This document shows positions 10,249-20,045 of a stretch of DNA of 64,000 nucleotides, in pieces. Under the pieces are notes generated by a model. That model did no database searches, was not told the DNA's origin, and worked only from the letters and a program-made list of their open reading frames with translations. Numbering within the stretch: position 1 is the stretch's first letter; every line of letters starts with the position of its first letter. Source of the DNA: Rhodococcus sp. UNC23MFCrub1.1 (GTDB taxonomy: Bacteria; Actinomycetota; Actinomycetes; Mycobacteriales; Mycobacteriaceae); the NCBI RefSeq assembly GCF_000686025.1, contig NZ_JMLQ01000005.1, positions 62,001 to 126,000 of the forward strand, in the 5' to 3' direction. The position numbers and the translations under genes were made by a program.

Positions 10249-10854
10249 ATGGACGACAACGTGACCATCGATTCGAAGACGGACGAGCAGAGCACACCCG
10301 AGGTCGAGGCCTCGGCAGACGACACGGTGGTGGCCGCTGCTCCCGTGACCCCGGAATCAGACACAGAGGCGGACGAGCCCGAGGGTGACGCCGAGGACTA
10401 CCTCGTCGAAGAGGGCGAGATCGCGGGCGACTACCTGGAGCAGTTGCTCGACGTCCTCGACTTCGACGGCGACATCGACCTCGACGTGGAGGGTGACCGT
10501 GCAGTCGTCAGCATCGACGGCGGCAAGGATCTCAACAAGCTGGTCGGTCGCAAAGGTGAGGTACTCGACGCACTGCAGGAACTGACGCGTCTCGCTGTGC
10601 AGCAGTCGACGGGCGACCGCAGCAAGCTGATGCTCGATGTGGCGGGATGGCGTGCGGGCCGCCGCGAGGAGTTGACGCGACTGGGAACCGAGGCCGCTGA
10701 GCGCGTCGCGGCGTCCGGTGACAGCGAACCTCTGGAGCCGATGACCCCGTTCGAGCGCAAGATCGTGCACGACGCTGTGGCGACGATCGCCGGTGTGACG
10801 AGTGAGAGTGACGGCGTCGAGCCGAATCGACACGTGGTCGTCGTCAAGGAGTGA
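10249..10854 (+). CDS. jag: Jag/KhpB-family RNA-binding protein (KH and R3H domains)
   Basis: About 201 residues. After an acidic N-terminal 60 residues there is a KH-type domain (GKDLNKLVGRKGEVLDALQ is the GxxG loop) and a C-terminal R3H domain (TPFERKIVHDAVA to EPNRHVVV). Jag/KhpB proteins bind RNA and are linked to cell division and elongation in other bacteria. The start is uncertain: ATG 10249, GTG 10261 and GTG 10228 are all in frame and none has a clear ribosome site. A strong terminator follows at 10873. Confidence 0.9.
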   Translation: MDDNVTIDSKTDEQSTPEVEASADDTVVAAAPVTPESDTEADEPEGDAEDYLVEEGEIAGDYLEQLLDVLDFDGDIDLDVEGDRAVVSIDGGKDLNKLVGRKGEVLDALQELTRLAVQQSTGDRSKLMLDVAGWRAGRREELTRLGTEAAERVAASGDSEPLEPMTPFERKIVHDAVATIAGVTSESDGVEPNRHVVVVKE

Positions 10855-10872
10855 TCTGACGAGGGAGTCGAC

Positions 10873-10906
10873 AAGGGGCGCGGTCCACGGACCGCGCCCC
10901 TTTCTC
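10873..10906 (+). terminator. Rho-independent terminator after jag
   Basis: A perfect 14-bp stem (AAGGGGCGCGGTCC at 10873-10886 and its complement at 10889-10902) with a 2-base loop is followed by TTTCTC. It lies 18 bases after the jag stop and closes the rpmH-to-jag transcription unit. Confidence 0.88.
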
Positions 10907-11041
10907 GTGCCCGGGGTCGGACGACGTCTCGGCGGGTGAGGAATGTCTGCGGTCGTCACTAGACTGCCTCCAGCGCGTGGCGCCCGGCGTCAGCAGAATT
11001 ACACGAGTGTGGTTCACGACCACTCAGGACGACGCGAGAGG

Positions 11042-11746
11042 ATGTTTCACGTGGAACATGAGGAAGAGTCCGCGACTCCAGCGTGGGTCGACGATGCCAT
11101 CGTTCGAGTGTTCGGTGACCGTGCCGACACGGCTCGGGCGTACTACGACTCCCTGAAGGGTGACGGTGTCGTCAGAGGATTGATCGGTCCGCGCGAGGTC
11201 CCTCGGCTGTGGGAGCGTCATCTCTTGAATTGCGCCGTGATCGGAGAGCTCATCCCCGAGGGCGCCAGCGTGGTCGACGTCGGCAGTGGTGCCGGGCTGC
11301 CAGGGATCCCTCTCGCGATCGCTCGACCGGATCTGTCCGTGTTCCTCGTCGAGCCGCTCCTACGGCGCACGGTGTATCTCGCAGAGATCGTGGAGCAACT
11401 CGGTCTCGACGTGACGGTGGTGCGCGGACGAGCCGAGCAGCCGGGCGTCATCAAGGAAGCCGGCGGTTGTGACATCGTCACGTCGCGTGCGGTTGCCCCG
11501 TTGGAGAAGTTGGCGCGCTGGTCCCTGCCCCTCGTGCACGAGGGCGGCGTGATGCTCGCCTTGAAGGGCAGCACGGCGCAGGAGGAGATCGATCGCGACT
11601 CCGGGACGCTCACGCGGATAGGCGCGAAGAACTTCCAGGTGTTGCAGTGTGGTGAGGGCGTCGTTCCCACACCGACTATCGTTGTACGCGCGGAGCGCGC
11701 TGTGCGTGGTAACCGCGTCCCCAAGTTCTCCGCCGGCTCACGCTGA
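11042..11746 (+). CDS. rsmG: 16S rRNA (guanine527-N7)-methyltransferase RsmG (GidB)
   Basis: A 234-residue SAM-dependent methyltransferase for G527 of 16S rRNA; loss gives low-level streptomycin resistance in relatives. The SAM-binding motif [17 protein letters not shown] is at about residues 75-91, preceded by the family segment [16 protein letters not shown]. The ATG at 11042 sits directly behind GAGAGG, so the in-frame GTG at 11051 is an alternative with better spacing. A parS site covers both candidate starts. Confidence 0.94.
   Translation: MFHVEHEEESATPAWVDDAIVRVFGDRADTARAYYDSLKGDGVVRGLIGPREVPRLWERHLLNCAVIGELIPEGASVVDVGSGAGLPGIPLAIARPDLSVFLVEPLLRRTVYLAEIVEQLGLDVTVVRGRAEQPGVIKEAGGCDIVTSRAVAPLEKLARWSLPLVHEGGVMLALKGSTAQEEIDRDSGTLTRIGAKNFQVLQCGEGVVPTPTIVVRAERAVRGNRVPKFSAGSR
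11043..11058. promoter_or_regulatory. parS: parS site 1 (one mismatch)
   Basis: TGTTTCACGTGGAACA matches the ParB-binding parS consensus TGTTTCACGTGAAACA at 15 of 16 positions. It overlaps the rsmG start codon. Binding by ParB here would anchor the segrosome next to oriC. Confidence 0.85.
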
Positions 11747-11783
11747 CGTCTGCGTGGATCGATCGTTGTCGAAGGAGCAAGTC

Positions 11784-12775
<992 letters not shown>

Positions 12776-12779
<4 letters not shown>

Positions 12780-13768
12780 GTTCGACCAAGAAGGGCGGTC
12801 TCGGCCGCGGTCTGGCGGCTCTCATACCGACATCCCCCGGTCAGAGTTCCGGCCTGGGATCGGCGGCCGCGGACGTCGTCATCGGTGGCGAGTCCCGCAC
12901 GGCGACGGCTCCGTCCCCCACTCCGCCGTCCATCGTGGAGGACGACCTCTCGCCCGCCGGCGCGGTCTATCGGGAGATCGCACCCAGCAAGATCGAACCG
13001 AATCCGAAGCAGCCGCGCTCGGTGTTCGAGCAGGAAGCGCTCGACGAACTGGTGCACTCGATCCGCGAGTTCGGCCTCATGCAGCCGATCGTGGTCCGCC
13101 AGATCGGCGACGAGCGCTACCAGTTGGTCATGGGTGAGCGCCGATGGCGGGCGAGCCAGGAAGCCGGACTCGACGCGATTCCGGCGATCGTGCGCGAGAC
13201 AGCCGACGACACGCTCCTCCGCGACGCGCTCCTCGAGAACATTCATCGGGTCCAGCTGAACCCACTCGAAGAGGCGGCTGCGTACCAGCAGCTCCTCGAG
13301 GAGTTCGACGTGACGCACGATCAGCTCGCTGCGCGGCTGGGTCGATCACGCCCCGTCATCACGAACATGATCAGGCTTCTACGGCTCCCCATTCCCGTAC
13401 AGAGGCGCGTGGCGGCGGGCGTTCTGTCCGCCGGTCACGCTCGAGCACTGTTGTCGCTCGAGGCGGGCGCCGCGGCACAGGAGGAGTTGGCGGCACGCAT
13501 CGTGGCCGAGGGCATGTCGGTGCGAGCCACCGAAGAGGCGGTGACTCTCGCGAATCGGGAGGACCCGGCTGCGCCGGCCCCGGCTCCGAAACGCAAGCCG
13601 ATCCAGATGCCGGGTCTGCAGGACGTCGCGGAGCGGCTCTCCGAATCGTTCGACACCCGTGTCACCGTGAGCCTCGGCAAGCGTAAAGGCAAGATCGTGG
13701 TCGAGTTCGGCTCCGTGGACGACCTTCAGCGCATCGTGGAGATGATGGAACGCCAGAAGTCGTCGTGA
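12776..13768 (+). CDS. parB: Chromosome partitioning protein ParB (Spo0J)
   Basis: A 330-residue CTP-dependent DNA clamp that loads at parS and spreads. The N-terminal ParA-interaction end [14 protein letters not shown] is conserved. The CTPase segment contains GERRWRAS and [14 protein letters not shown], followed by a helix-turn-helix ([21 protein letters not shown], shown here only by its ends) and a C-terminal dimerisation domain. The gene is translationally coupled to parA. The three parS sites lie within 2 kb upstream. Confidence 0.96.
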
Positions 13769-13836
13769 CCGCGTCGATCGCGGGTACGGCCACCCACGCT
13801 CTTTTCGTCACTGTGACGTAACTTCGCCATCGAAAC

Positions 13837-13865
13837 CGAAAGTCAGTGCACTGCTTCGACTTTCG
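13837..13865 (+). terminator. Possible terminator hairpin after parB
   Basis: An 8-bp inverted repeat, CGAAAGTC and GACTTTCG, with a 13-base loop lies about 70 bases after parB in an otherwise gene-free 212-bp gap. There is no U-tract, so the call is weak. Confidence 0.35.
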
Positions 13866-13980
13866 TCTGGCAGGCGACGTGGTGTCCTCGGGAGAGGCCT
13901 ATCGCTTATCCTGAAGGGGCACACACAGTCGCGGAGGCTCGTCGCCGCCGCGAGTCGGGGTACGGAGGCTGAGTCAACGC

Positions 13981-14691
13981 GTGTCGATCGTCGTCTCCAC
14001 ACTCACCCTCGGCGGATTCGATGCGCTGCCGGCACACGACCGCCAGTGCGTCTTCTGGACCATGGATCCCGCGGCCCCCTCCACGGCAACTCTCGTCGAC
14101 ACCGAATTCGAGAAGGAAGCGTGGCTGTCGATGGTCATGCTCGAGTGGGGTCCGTGCGGACAGGTCGCCACCGATGTCGCGGGCGCCGATGTACCGGCAT
14201 CCTCCGACTCGGTGGGGTGCGCTCTGTACGCACCTCCCGGCGCCGTGCCCCGAGTCGCGCACTTCCCCACCGCACCGGTCAGCCCGGATGCAGTCCTGTT
14301 GACGTCGCTCTACTCACCGCTGTCCGAGGAGGACGGTGACGGAATTCGGGACACGCTCCTGCACGCAGTGGTGCGCGATCTCGTCAACCGTGGTGTGCGA
14401 GCTCTCGAGGCGTTCGGAGTCCGGCTCGAGGATAACGAGGTCGACGAACGCCGGTCCCTCATCGACACCCCCCCGTGCGGGGAGGCGACCTGCATGATCG
14501 ACGCCGACTTCCTCGAGAAGTACGGCTTCGAGGTCGTGGCTCCGCATCACCGGTTCCCGCGGCTCCGGTTGGAGCTCGATCGGGACCACGGGTGGAAGGA
14601 AGACGTGGAGGCTGCGCTCGAGCGGTTGCTGGAGGCTGCAGCACTCACCGTGGTGGAGGCCGATGCTCGCGTGCCCGTCGGGGCTCGCTGA
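13981..14691 (+). CDS. Conserved actinobacterial protein (Rv3916c-like, acetyltransferase-related fold possible)
   Basis: A 236-residue protein found between parB and cwlM, the position of Rv3916c in M. tuberculosis. It begins at a GTG (13981) with SIVVSTLTLGGFDALPAHDRQCVFW and has a Pro/Glu-rich middle. The FLEKYGFEVVAPHHRFPRLRLEL segment looks like the last strands of a GNAT fold, but I do not see a clear acetyl-CoA pyrophosphate loop. Its function is unknown. It converges on cwlM, with a 30-bp gap between their ends. Confidence 0.75.
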   Translation: MSIVVSTLTLGGFDALPAHDRQCVFWTMDPAAPSTATLVDTEFEKEAWLSMVMLEWGPCGQVATDVAGADVPASSDSVGCALYAPPGAVPRVAHFPTAPVSPDAVLLTSLYSPLSEEDGDGIRDTLLHAVVRDLVNRGVRALEAFGVRLEDNEVDERRSLIDTPPCGEATCMIDADFLEKYGFEVVAPHHRFPRLRLELDRDHGWKEDVEAALERLLEAAALTVVEADARVPVGAR

Positions 14692-14721
14692 GCGACGTCC
14701 GGCCGGCCGGACGGACGAGTG

Positions 14722-15906
14722 TCAGGCGCCCTCGGCGACAGACAGCTCGTAGGCGAGCAGCTCGGCGAAGGTGAACGTTCCCGTCGGCTGATCGTCCTGG
14801 CCGAGGAGATACAGGCGCTTCACCGCGACGAGGACGGCCTCCGCGATGATGTCGCGCATCCGCGGATCGGCGAGCACCTCGACGTCCTCGTGGCTGGTGA
14901 GGTAACCCAGCTCGAGCTGCACGGTCGGCATGTTGGTCAGACGCAGCAGGTCCCACGTGCGACCGTGACTCCGGCAGTCCTGCAACGAGGTCCGTGCCAC
15001 GATCTCACGCTGGATGTAGCTGGTGAGCACCTGACCGATGAGCGACGCGGAGCCGTGTGAATTGCCGAAGTGGAAGCTGGCCACACCGTGCGCCACCGGC
15101 GACGGGTAGCTGCTGCAGCGCAGCGAGATCATGAGGTCGGCGCCGATACCGTTGGCGGTCTCGGCACGCTCAGCCGTGCTGGGATCCGCGGACCGGGCAC
15201 GCGACAGGTACGTCTCCATACCGGTCGCCGCCATGCGCCCCTCGAGCCGTCCGGCGAGATCCCACAGGATCGCCTCCTCGGTCAGCGGACCGTCGGGGGT
15301 CTGGACGACCATGCCGGAGTTCACGCCACCCAGTCCCGGGTCGATCACGATGCGCTTGCCCGTCAGCTGCGGTCCCGACCGACGGACGAGCTCCTCCTCG
15401 GAGATCGCGTGCGGCGATCCGCCGGTGACCCTGGTGCCGAGCAGGTCGAGGGCACGCAGGGTGGCGGGTCCACAGATGCCGTCGGGCGACAGTCCGATCT
15501 CGCTCTGGAAGGACGACAGACCCTCGTGCGTCTCGCCACCGAAGTAGCCGTCGACCCGTCCGTTGTAGAACCCGAGGTCCTGCAGGCGACGCTGCAGGGT
15601 GGCGACGTCGTCTCCGTACAGCGGAGCGGAGAGCTGGTAGATCAGGGTGCGGGCGCCGAGTCGGAAGGATGCCTCCTTCACCGAGCGGTACGTGGCGGTG
15701 TCGACCTCGCCGGTGACCAGGAGACCGCGCTGCTGTTGGAACGCGCGGACGGCCTCGTCGAGAGCGGCGTCGAACAGGACGTCCGGCTCCGCCCAGGCAG
15801 TGTCGCCGTCCACCGCGGCCGAGGGAGGCAGGAAGCCGAGACCCGAGAGGATGTCCCGGACCTCCGCGACGGCTGGACCTCGATCGCCGTGGCGGAGTGG
15901 CTTCAT
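14722..15906 (-). CDS. cwlM: CwlM-type peptidoglycan amidase homolog (probable regulatory pseudo-amidase)
   Basis: A 394-residue protein with two N-terminal peptidoglycan-binding repeats (about residues 5-75 and 95-160) and a C-terminal Amidase_3 domain (about 180-370). In mycobacteria CwlM is cytoplasmic, is phosphorylated by PknB and activates MurA. The zinc site is degenerate here: the expected DPGHGG reads DPGLGG, and the expected SIHAN-like histidine segment reads SLRCS. No signal peptide is present. Both points support a regulatory rather than hydrolytic role. It is separated from trxA by a strong terminator. Confidence 0.9.
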   Translation of the reverse strand: MKPLRHGDRGPAVAEVRDILSGLGFLPPSAAVDGDTAWAEPDVLFDAALDEAVRAFQQQRGLLVTGEVDTATYRSVKEASFRLGARTLIYQLSAPLYGDDVATLQRRLQDLGFYNGRVDGYFGGETHEGLSSFQSEIGLSPDGICGPATLRALDLLGTRVTGGSPHAISEEELVRRSGPQLTGKRIVIDPGLGGVNSGMVVQTPDGPLTEEAILWDLAGRLEGRMAATGMETYLSRARSADPSTAERAETANGIGADLMISLRCSSYPSPVAHGVASFHFGNSHGSASLIGQVLTSYIQREIVARTSLQDCRSHGRTWDLLRLTNMPTVQLELGYLTSHEDVEVLADPRMRDIIAEAVLVAVKRLYLLGQDDQPTGTFTFAELLAYELSVAEGA

Positions 15907-16037
15907 ACTGTCGTCGACCCTTCTTCGTGACCGGTCGCAACGGCGACCGGCGGTACACGTCCCCGGTGGGTGTTCCTGATGGACGATTGTCTCAGAAGAT
16001 CATGCTCCTCCCACAATCGTCCCGGCCGCAGAACGCA

Positions 16038-16074
16038 CACACGCCCGGCGTGTCATGGACAGGCCGGGCGTGTG
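16038..16074 (-). terminator. Terminator hairpin between trxA and cwlM
   Basis: A perfect 12-bp stem (CACACGCCCGGC at 16038-16049 and GCCGGGCGTGTG at 16063-16074) with a 13-base loop, 20 bases after the trxA stop. No long U-tract follows, which is common in actinobacterial terminators. Confidence 0.75.
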
Positions 16075-16093
16075 GTGGTGCGGGAATGTCAGG

Positions 16094-16426
16094 TCAGGCG
16101 AGGACGCCGTCCAGGTCGCGCAGCAGCGCGGCCTTACCCTTGGCTCCGACGATGGTCTTCACGGGCTCACCGTTCTGGAACAGGATCATGGTGGGGATGG
16201 ACATCACCTTGAAGTCACGCGCTGCCTGCGGATTCGCGTCGATGTCGAGCTTGGCGACGGTGATCTTGTCCGCGTGCTCTCCGGCGATCTCCTCGAGCAC
16301 CGGTGCGACCATCTTGCACGGTCCGCACCACGTCGCCCAGAAGTCGACCAGGACGGGCTTCTCGCTCTGCAGGACCTCGGTGGCGAAGGTGTCGTCACTG
16401 ATGGTGACGGTGTTCTTGTCGGTCAT
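16094..16426 (-). CDS. trxA: Thioredoxin
   Basis: A 110-residue thioredoxin with the active site WCGPC near residues 31-35, the DFWATWCGPCKM context and the cis-proline segment SIPTMILF. It reduces cytoplasmic disulfides using electrons from TrxB. It lies 45 bases after trxB on the same strand, so the pair forms an operon as in mycobacteria (trxB2-trxC). Confidence 0.96.
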   Translation of the reverse strand: MTDKNTVTISDDTFATEVLQSEKPVLVDFWATWCGPCKMVAPVLEEIAGEHADKITVAKLDIDANPQAARDFKVMSIPTMILFQNGEPVKTIVGAKGKAALLRDLDGVLA

Positions 16427-16471
16427 GTTCTCGTGCCTCTCGTGTGCCGGACGTAGCGGGATGGACGGTGC

Positions 16472-17461
16472 TCAGACACTCACGACGTCGACGTCGCGGT
16501 CGGCGTTCTCGATCGTGTTCTCGGTGATGTCGCCCTGGTCGGCGAGCCAGCGCTCGGCGTCGATGGACGCGGCGCAGCCGGTACCGGCCGCGGTGATGGC
16601 CTGCTGGTAGACGTGATCCACCAGGTCGCCGGCCGCGAAGACACCGTCGATGGAGGTGGACGTGGTGGGCGCCTGAACCACCACGTAGCCCGCGTCGTCG
16701 AGCTCGACCTGTCCGCGGACGAGCTCGGAGCGGGGGTCGTGGCCGATGGCGACGAACACGCCGGTGACATCGAGGACGCGCTCCTCACCGGAGCGGGTGT
16801 CGCGGATCTTCAGACCCGTCACGCCGGACTCACCCTGTACCTCGACCACATCGGCGTTGGTGACGAACGTGATCTTCTCGTTCTCCTTGGCGCGCTCGAG
16901 CATGATGCGCGACGCACGGAACTCCTCGCGGCGGTGCACGATGGTGACCGAGCGCGCGAAACGGGTGAGGAAGGTGGCCTCCTCCATGGCGGAGTCGCCA
17001 CCACCGATGACGGCGATGTCCTGGTCGCGGAAGAAGAAGCCGTCGCATGTCGCACACGCGGAGACGCCGCGGCCGAGCAGCGTCTGCTCTCCGGGAACAC
17101 CGAGGTAGCGTGCGGCGGCACCCATGGCCAGGATGATCGCGCGGGCACGGTACTCGGTGCCGTCGACGGTCACGGTCTTGACGTCACCGGTCAGTGACAG
17201 CTCCTCGACGTCCTCGGTGCGGATGTCGGCGCCGAATCGCATGGCCTGCTCGCGCATCTGCTCCATGAGGTCGGGGCCCATGATGCCGTCACGGAAGCCG
17301 GGGAAGTTCTCCACCTCGGTCGTGGTCATCAGCGCGCCGCCGAACTGGGTGCCCTCGAACACCAGGGGCTTCAGCTCCGCGCGAGCGGCGTACACCGCAG
17401 CGGTGTAGCCGGCGGGACCGGACCCGACGATGATCAGGTCGTGGATGTCCGAAGTAGTCAT
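16472..17461 (-). CDS. trxB: Thioredoxin reductase (NADPH)
   Basis: A 329-residue low-molecular-weight thioredoxin reductase. The FAD site is [10 protein letters not shown] at residues 13-22, the redox-active pair is CATC in the [11 protein letters not shown] segment, and the NADPH site is [11 protein letters not shown]. It feeds TrxA next door. In relatives this gene lies directly downstream of the sigM/anti-sigma pair, and that order is kept here although sigM is interrupted. Confidence 0.96.
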   Translation of the reverse strand: MTTSDIHDLIIVGSGPAGYTAAVYAARAELKPLVFEGTQFGGALMTTTEVENFPGFRDGIMGPDLMEQMREQAMRFGADIRTEDVEELSLTGDVKTVTVDGTEYRARAIILAMGAAARYLGVPGEQTLLGRGVSACATCDGFFFRDQDIAVIGGGDSAMEEATFLTRFARSVTIVHRREEFRASRIMLERAKENEKITFVTNADVVEVQGESGVTGLKIRDTRSGEERVLDVTGVFVAIGHDPRSELVRGQVELDDAGYVVVQAPTTSTSIDGVFAAGDLVDHVYQQAITAAGTGCAASIDAERWLADQGDITENTIENADRDVDVVSV

Positions 17462-17595
17462 CTTCGCCTTCCGAGATCGTGTGTGGAACCAGGGTCGGCG
17501 CTCCAGCGCTCGCCCTCTGATGCCCTCAACACTAGGTCAGGAGACGTTGTTCCCTCACTCGAGGCAGGCGGCCCGAGGCGACGGCACCGGGCGTG

Positions 17596-18273
17596 TCAGC
17601 CGATCTCCGCGCGCGAGACCGTGTCCGGATCGTCCGGACCGCAGGAGTCGCCCACAGCGACCGCGACGAGCGAACCGGGCGTGGTCCCGGCCGTGACGAG
17701 AAGGGTCGCCTCGATGCCGTCCAGGGTGACCGGGCCGGATCCGACCACCGTGGCCGACGCCGGGATGCCGTTGGCCTCGAGGCAACCGGCCAGCACGGCG
17801 GCATCGACGAAGCGGCCTCGATCGACCGACCCGACGACGGACAACACCGTGCGGTCGTCGAGTGGCGGGGCCGAGGCGATCACCTGATCACCGCCCCCGA
17901 CCGTCTCGATGGACGCGAGTGCCAGGCCGGCACCGGCCCCCACCAGCGCGACGATCGCCGCGGCCGCCGCGATGATCGGGATCCGAGTGCGTCGGCCCGA
18001 GCGTCGTTCCGCCAACTCGTCCCGCGGTACTCCGGTGAGTGCGCCCTGCAGTCGCGCGGCGACGTCGGGCGGCATCGTGACACCGGCGGTGAGATCGGCG
18101 CCCCGTGCGCGCACCATGTCGACGACGGCGTCCAGGTCGGCCAGACGGGCCGCTGCCTCGGGATCGGTCTCGACGCGCTCGCGGATGCGGGCGGCCTCGT
18201 CCTCCGGGAGCAGGCCCGCGTGCAGGTCGGCGAGGAGGTCGGGAGTGAGGGGAGCGCGGTCGGTCACGGACAC
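17596..18273 (-). CDS. rsmA: Probable anti-sigma-M factor, single-pass membrane protein
   Basis: A 225-residue protein at the position of Rv3912. The N-terminal 95 residues are cytoplasmic and rich in Leu/Ala/Arg helices (LLADLHAGLLPEDEAARI), as in sigma-binding anti-sigma domains but without a clear zinc HxxxCxxC motif. One transmembrane helix lies at about residues 98-121, followed by a 100-residue external domain with two cysteines. It would hold SigM at the membrane. Its target gene is split by the integrative element. Start GTG at 18273 or 18267. Confidence 0.75.
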   Translation of the reverse strand: MSVTDRAPLTPDLLADLHAGLLPEDEAARIRERVETDPEAAARLADLDAVVDMVRARGADLTAGVTMPPDVAARLQGALTGVPRDELAERRSGRRTRIPIIAAAAAIVALVGAGAGLALASIETVGGGDQVIASAPPLDDRTVLSVVGSVDRGRFVDAAVLAGCLEANGIPASATVVGSGPVTLDGIEATLLVTAGTTPGSLVAVAVGDSCGPDDPDTVSRAEIG

Positions 18274-18333
18274 GTCACCGCCTCGTCTGTCGCCATGACA
18301 GATTGGACGCCCGCGGAGGGTCCCCGGTTCCCC

Positions 18334-18702
18334 TCACTCGTCCGAGTTCTGCACACGGACGGAGGCGAGGACGACGGCGAGCTTCTGACGGCCCCGGGCG
18401 CAACGGCTCTTGATCGTGCCGACGGGAACCCCGAGCGCCGCGGCGGCATCGGCGACGGAGTACCCCTCCATGTCGACGGCGACGATCGCGGCGCGCTGGT
18501 CGGGAGGGAGTGAGAACAGTGCCTTCTCGACGACGAGGGAGAGATCGACGTCGGCGTAGCGGTCGAAGGGATCACGTGGCTCGCGGGTCTCCTCCCCGAG
18601 CGGCACGGTGGGTCGGACGCGATTGCGGCGGATGCGGTCGAGGCACGCGTTGACGACGAACCGTTTCCTGGGTGTCAGTTGGTGACAGCCGGAGACAGTC
18701 AA
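18334..18702 (-). pseudogene. sigM: SigM sigma factor, C-terminal fragment (region 4), cut by the element
   Basis: Residues from FVVNACLDRIRRNR onward are the C-terminal 103-plus residues of an ECF sigma factor, with region 4 visible as LPPDQRAAIVAVDMEGYSVADA and VPVGTIKSRCARGRQKL. The gene's first 89 codons lie 16 kb away at 34664-34929. The open frame continues 14 codons into element DNA to a TTG at 18702, so a region-4-only protein with an element-supplied leader could be made. Chromosomal sequence ends at the 13-bp repeat 18647-18659. Confidence 0.9.
18647..18659. other. attL: Attachment site core, left copy
   Basis: GCGTTGACGACGA, identical to 34664-34676. Read on the minus strand it encodes the VVNA residues of SigM. 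The bases after it differ at one position and then agree again for three (CCG). Confidence 0.9.
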
Positions 18703-18764
18703 GCCGCCGGACCTGCACCGACTCGGCGAGCTGAGGTCACTACGCGGCAGTGCGGTACAGGTCC

Positions 18765-18785
18765 ACTGCGGACGCAGTGCGGACG
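18765..18785. repeat. Arm-type repeat near the left attachment site
   Basis: This 21-bp stretch, containing TGCGGACG twice as direct repeats, matches 34607-34627 at 20 of 21 positions. The two copies flank the element's ends just inside the att cores, the expected place for integrase arm-binding sites. The repeat is directly visible; its role is inferred. Confidence 0.6.
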
Positions 18786-18903
18786 CGATAAGGACGCACG
18801 ACGGTGCCCGCCTGTCCCCTACTCGCTAGTTCCGCGTGTCCGCGCGCGCGTGGGTGGAGCGGTAACCGGGTACGCGCCCCATCTCGTCTCGTAGGTTGTC
18901 GTG

Positions 18904-19101
18904 ATGACGAAGTGCTCGAAGACGTCGGCCGCCGAGCGCGTTCTCGAAGAGGAGATGGAGTATCGGCAGTACCTGAAGACGCAGTGGAAGGTGCCTCTCT
19001 CCGAGGAGCAGTACGCCATCATCCGCGCCGGTCTCGGTCCGATCGTTCGGGCACGTGCGGAGGCAGCGCAATGTGCTGCAGTTGGCGACGAGACGGAGTG
19101 A
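18904..19101 (+). CDS. Small element protein, unknown function
   Basis: A 65-residue protein starting with MTKCSKTSAAERVLEEEMEYRQY, predicted mainly helical and charged, with no recognised domain. The start is ATG 18904 (or GTG 18901). Its stop overlaps the GTG start of the next gene (GTGA), so the two are probably translated together. It lies at the attL end of the element, 245 bases from the core. Confidence 0.55.
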   Translation: MTKCSKTSAAERVLEEEMEYRQYLKTQWKVPLSEEQYAIIRAGLGPIVRARAEAAQCAAVGDETE

Positions 19102-19457
19102 CGCGACGGTCTCAGATGGATTTGGCGGAGTTGCTTGCCTTGCCGGTCGCGGTGGATCTCGTGACGGCGTCGCGTGCACTCGGGATCGCTCGGACTACCG
19201 GCTACGAGCTCGCTCAGCGCGGTGAATACCCAGTGCGGACAATCCGGATGGGTGCTCGCTACACCGTCCCCACAGCCGAGATATTGCGTGCTCTCGGGGT
19301 GACAGACGGGAGCAGTTCTGTCAGCGAACGCTTTGTCGATGCCGGCAAGTCATCGCTGACCGACGACCTAGAACGACTGGCTGCGTTGCATCAAACCGGT
19401 GCGCTGACAGAGGCGGAGTTCTCCACTGCAAAGCAGCGAATGCTCGATATGAGCTAG
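19098..19457 (+). CDS. HTH protein with C-terminal SHOCT-like domain
   Basis: A 119-residue protein. Residues about 10-60 (DLVTASRALGIARTTGYELAQ and a following basic wing) form an excisionase/AlpA-type winged helix-turn-helix. Residues about 88-115 (DDLERLAALHQTGALTEAEF) match the SHOCT pattern of short C-terminal helices. The start is GTG 19098 overlapping the upstream stop, or ATG 19116. Close to attL it could be the recombination directionality factor, but a transcription regulator is equally possible. A perfect palindromic terminator overlaps its end. Confidence 0.7.
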   Translation: MTRRSQMDLAELLALPVAVDLVTASRALGIARTTGYELAQRGEYPVRTIRMGARYTVPTAEILRALGVTDGSSSVSERFVDAGKSSLTDDLERLAALHQTGALTEAEFSTAKQRMLDMS

Positions 19458-19485
19458 CCAGGTGGTCGACGTCGACCACCTGGCT
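19456..19485 (+). terminator. Perfect 30-bp palindromic terminator
   Basis: AGCCAGGTGGTCGAC is followed directly by its exact complement, making a 15-bp stem with no spare loop base. It starts at the last base of the HTH-SHOCT stop codon and would also stop transcription arriving from the minus-strand HTH gene. Confidence 0.75.
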
Positions 19486-19518
19486 GCAACCAGGGTGATG
19501 ATGACCTCGGTTCGGACG

Positions 19519-19764
19519 TCACTCGCGACTACATGCGTTCTTTGGGAACACCCGGCGCAGCGGCTTCGGCTCCGGGGGCCGCTCGCCACGAATCCACTCG
19601 TCGAGGTCATCGCGGTGGATCCGCCACCGGCCTCGCTCGGTATCGGGGCGAACCGCTCCCTGGGTCGCTTTGAGCTCGCGGGTGCGGAGTGCTCGGTACA
19701 TGCTCTGCTGCCCCACGCGTGCGTAGGCGCAAGCTTCTGCGAAGGTCATCCAGGGCGTTTCCAT
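19519..19764 (-). CDS. Excisionase-family helix-turn-helix protein
   Basis: An 81-residue protein. TFAEACAYARVGQQSMYRALR is a MerR/AlpA-type recognition helix region, followed by the wing RGRWRIHRDDLDEWI. It is typical of phage Xis or AlpA proteins that bend att DNA or switch promoters. ATG at 19764. A 17-bp palindrome lies 17-33 bases upstream of its start and may be its own operator. Together with the HTH-SHOCT protein and the HTH gene at 32592 it is one of three candidates for the excision factor. Confidence 0.75.
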   Translation of the reverse strand: METPWMTFAEACAYARVGQQSMYRALRTRELKATQGAVRPDTERGRWRIHRDDLDEWIRGERPPEPKPLRRVFPKNACSRE

Positions 19765-19780
19765 GGGGCGTCACTCAACC

Positions 19781-19797
19781 ACGGAGTTGAACTCCGT
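19781..19797. promoter_or_regulatory. 17-bp palindrome upstream of the HTH gene
   Basis: ACGGAGTT-G-AACTCCGT is a perfect inverted repeat 17 bases in front of the HTH gene start, in a 281-bp gap (19765-20045) that otherwise shows only a TATATAT motif near 19999 as a possible -10 for the rightward Ntn hydrolase gene. It is a likely operator. Confidence 0.5.
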
Positions 19798-20045
19798 GCA
19801 TGAGCAGCTTGTCGGGATCGGCAAGCTGGTCGTGATGGACAACCTGATGGCGCCGGCGCGTCATCGGGTCACCTCGATGTTCGCACACGTGTTCGATCGG
19901 CTGATAGAGTCGGCGGCGCGGACCGGGTGGAGATCACCGACCCCGGCGATCTCGGGAAGCACTCGGTCCGCGTCGGCAGACGCCGTCCAACCCGCCCAGG
20001 TATATATGGAGTCTTTTCAGTAGGACCCCATGGTTTACTTCTGCG

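Noticed and set aside
18679..18894. 71-codon plus-strand frame next to attL
   Set aside because: It starts within DNA matching neither gene style, is Arg/Pro-rich and covers the arm-type repeats; more likely non-coding att DNA.
19763..20023. 86-codon plus-strand frame before the Ntn hydrolase gene
   Set aside because: It overlaps the palindrome and the HTH gene start, has no ribosome site and is not protein-like.
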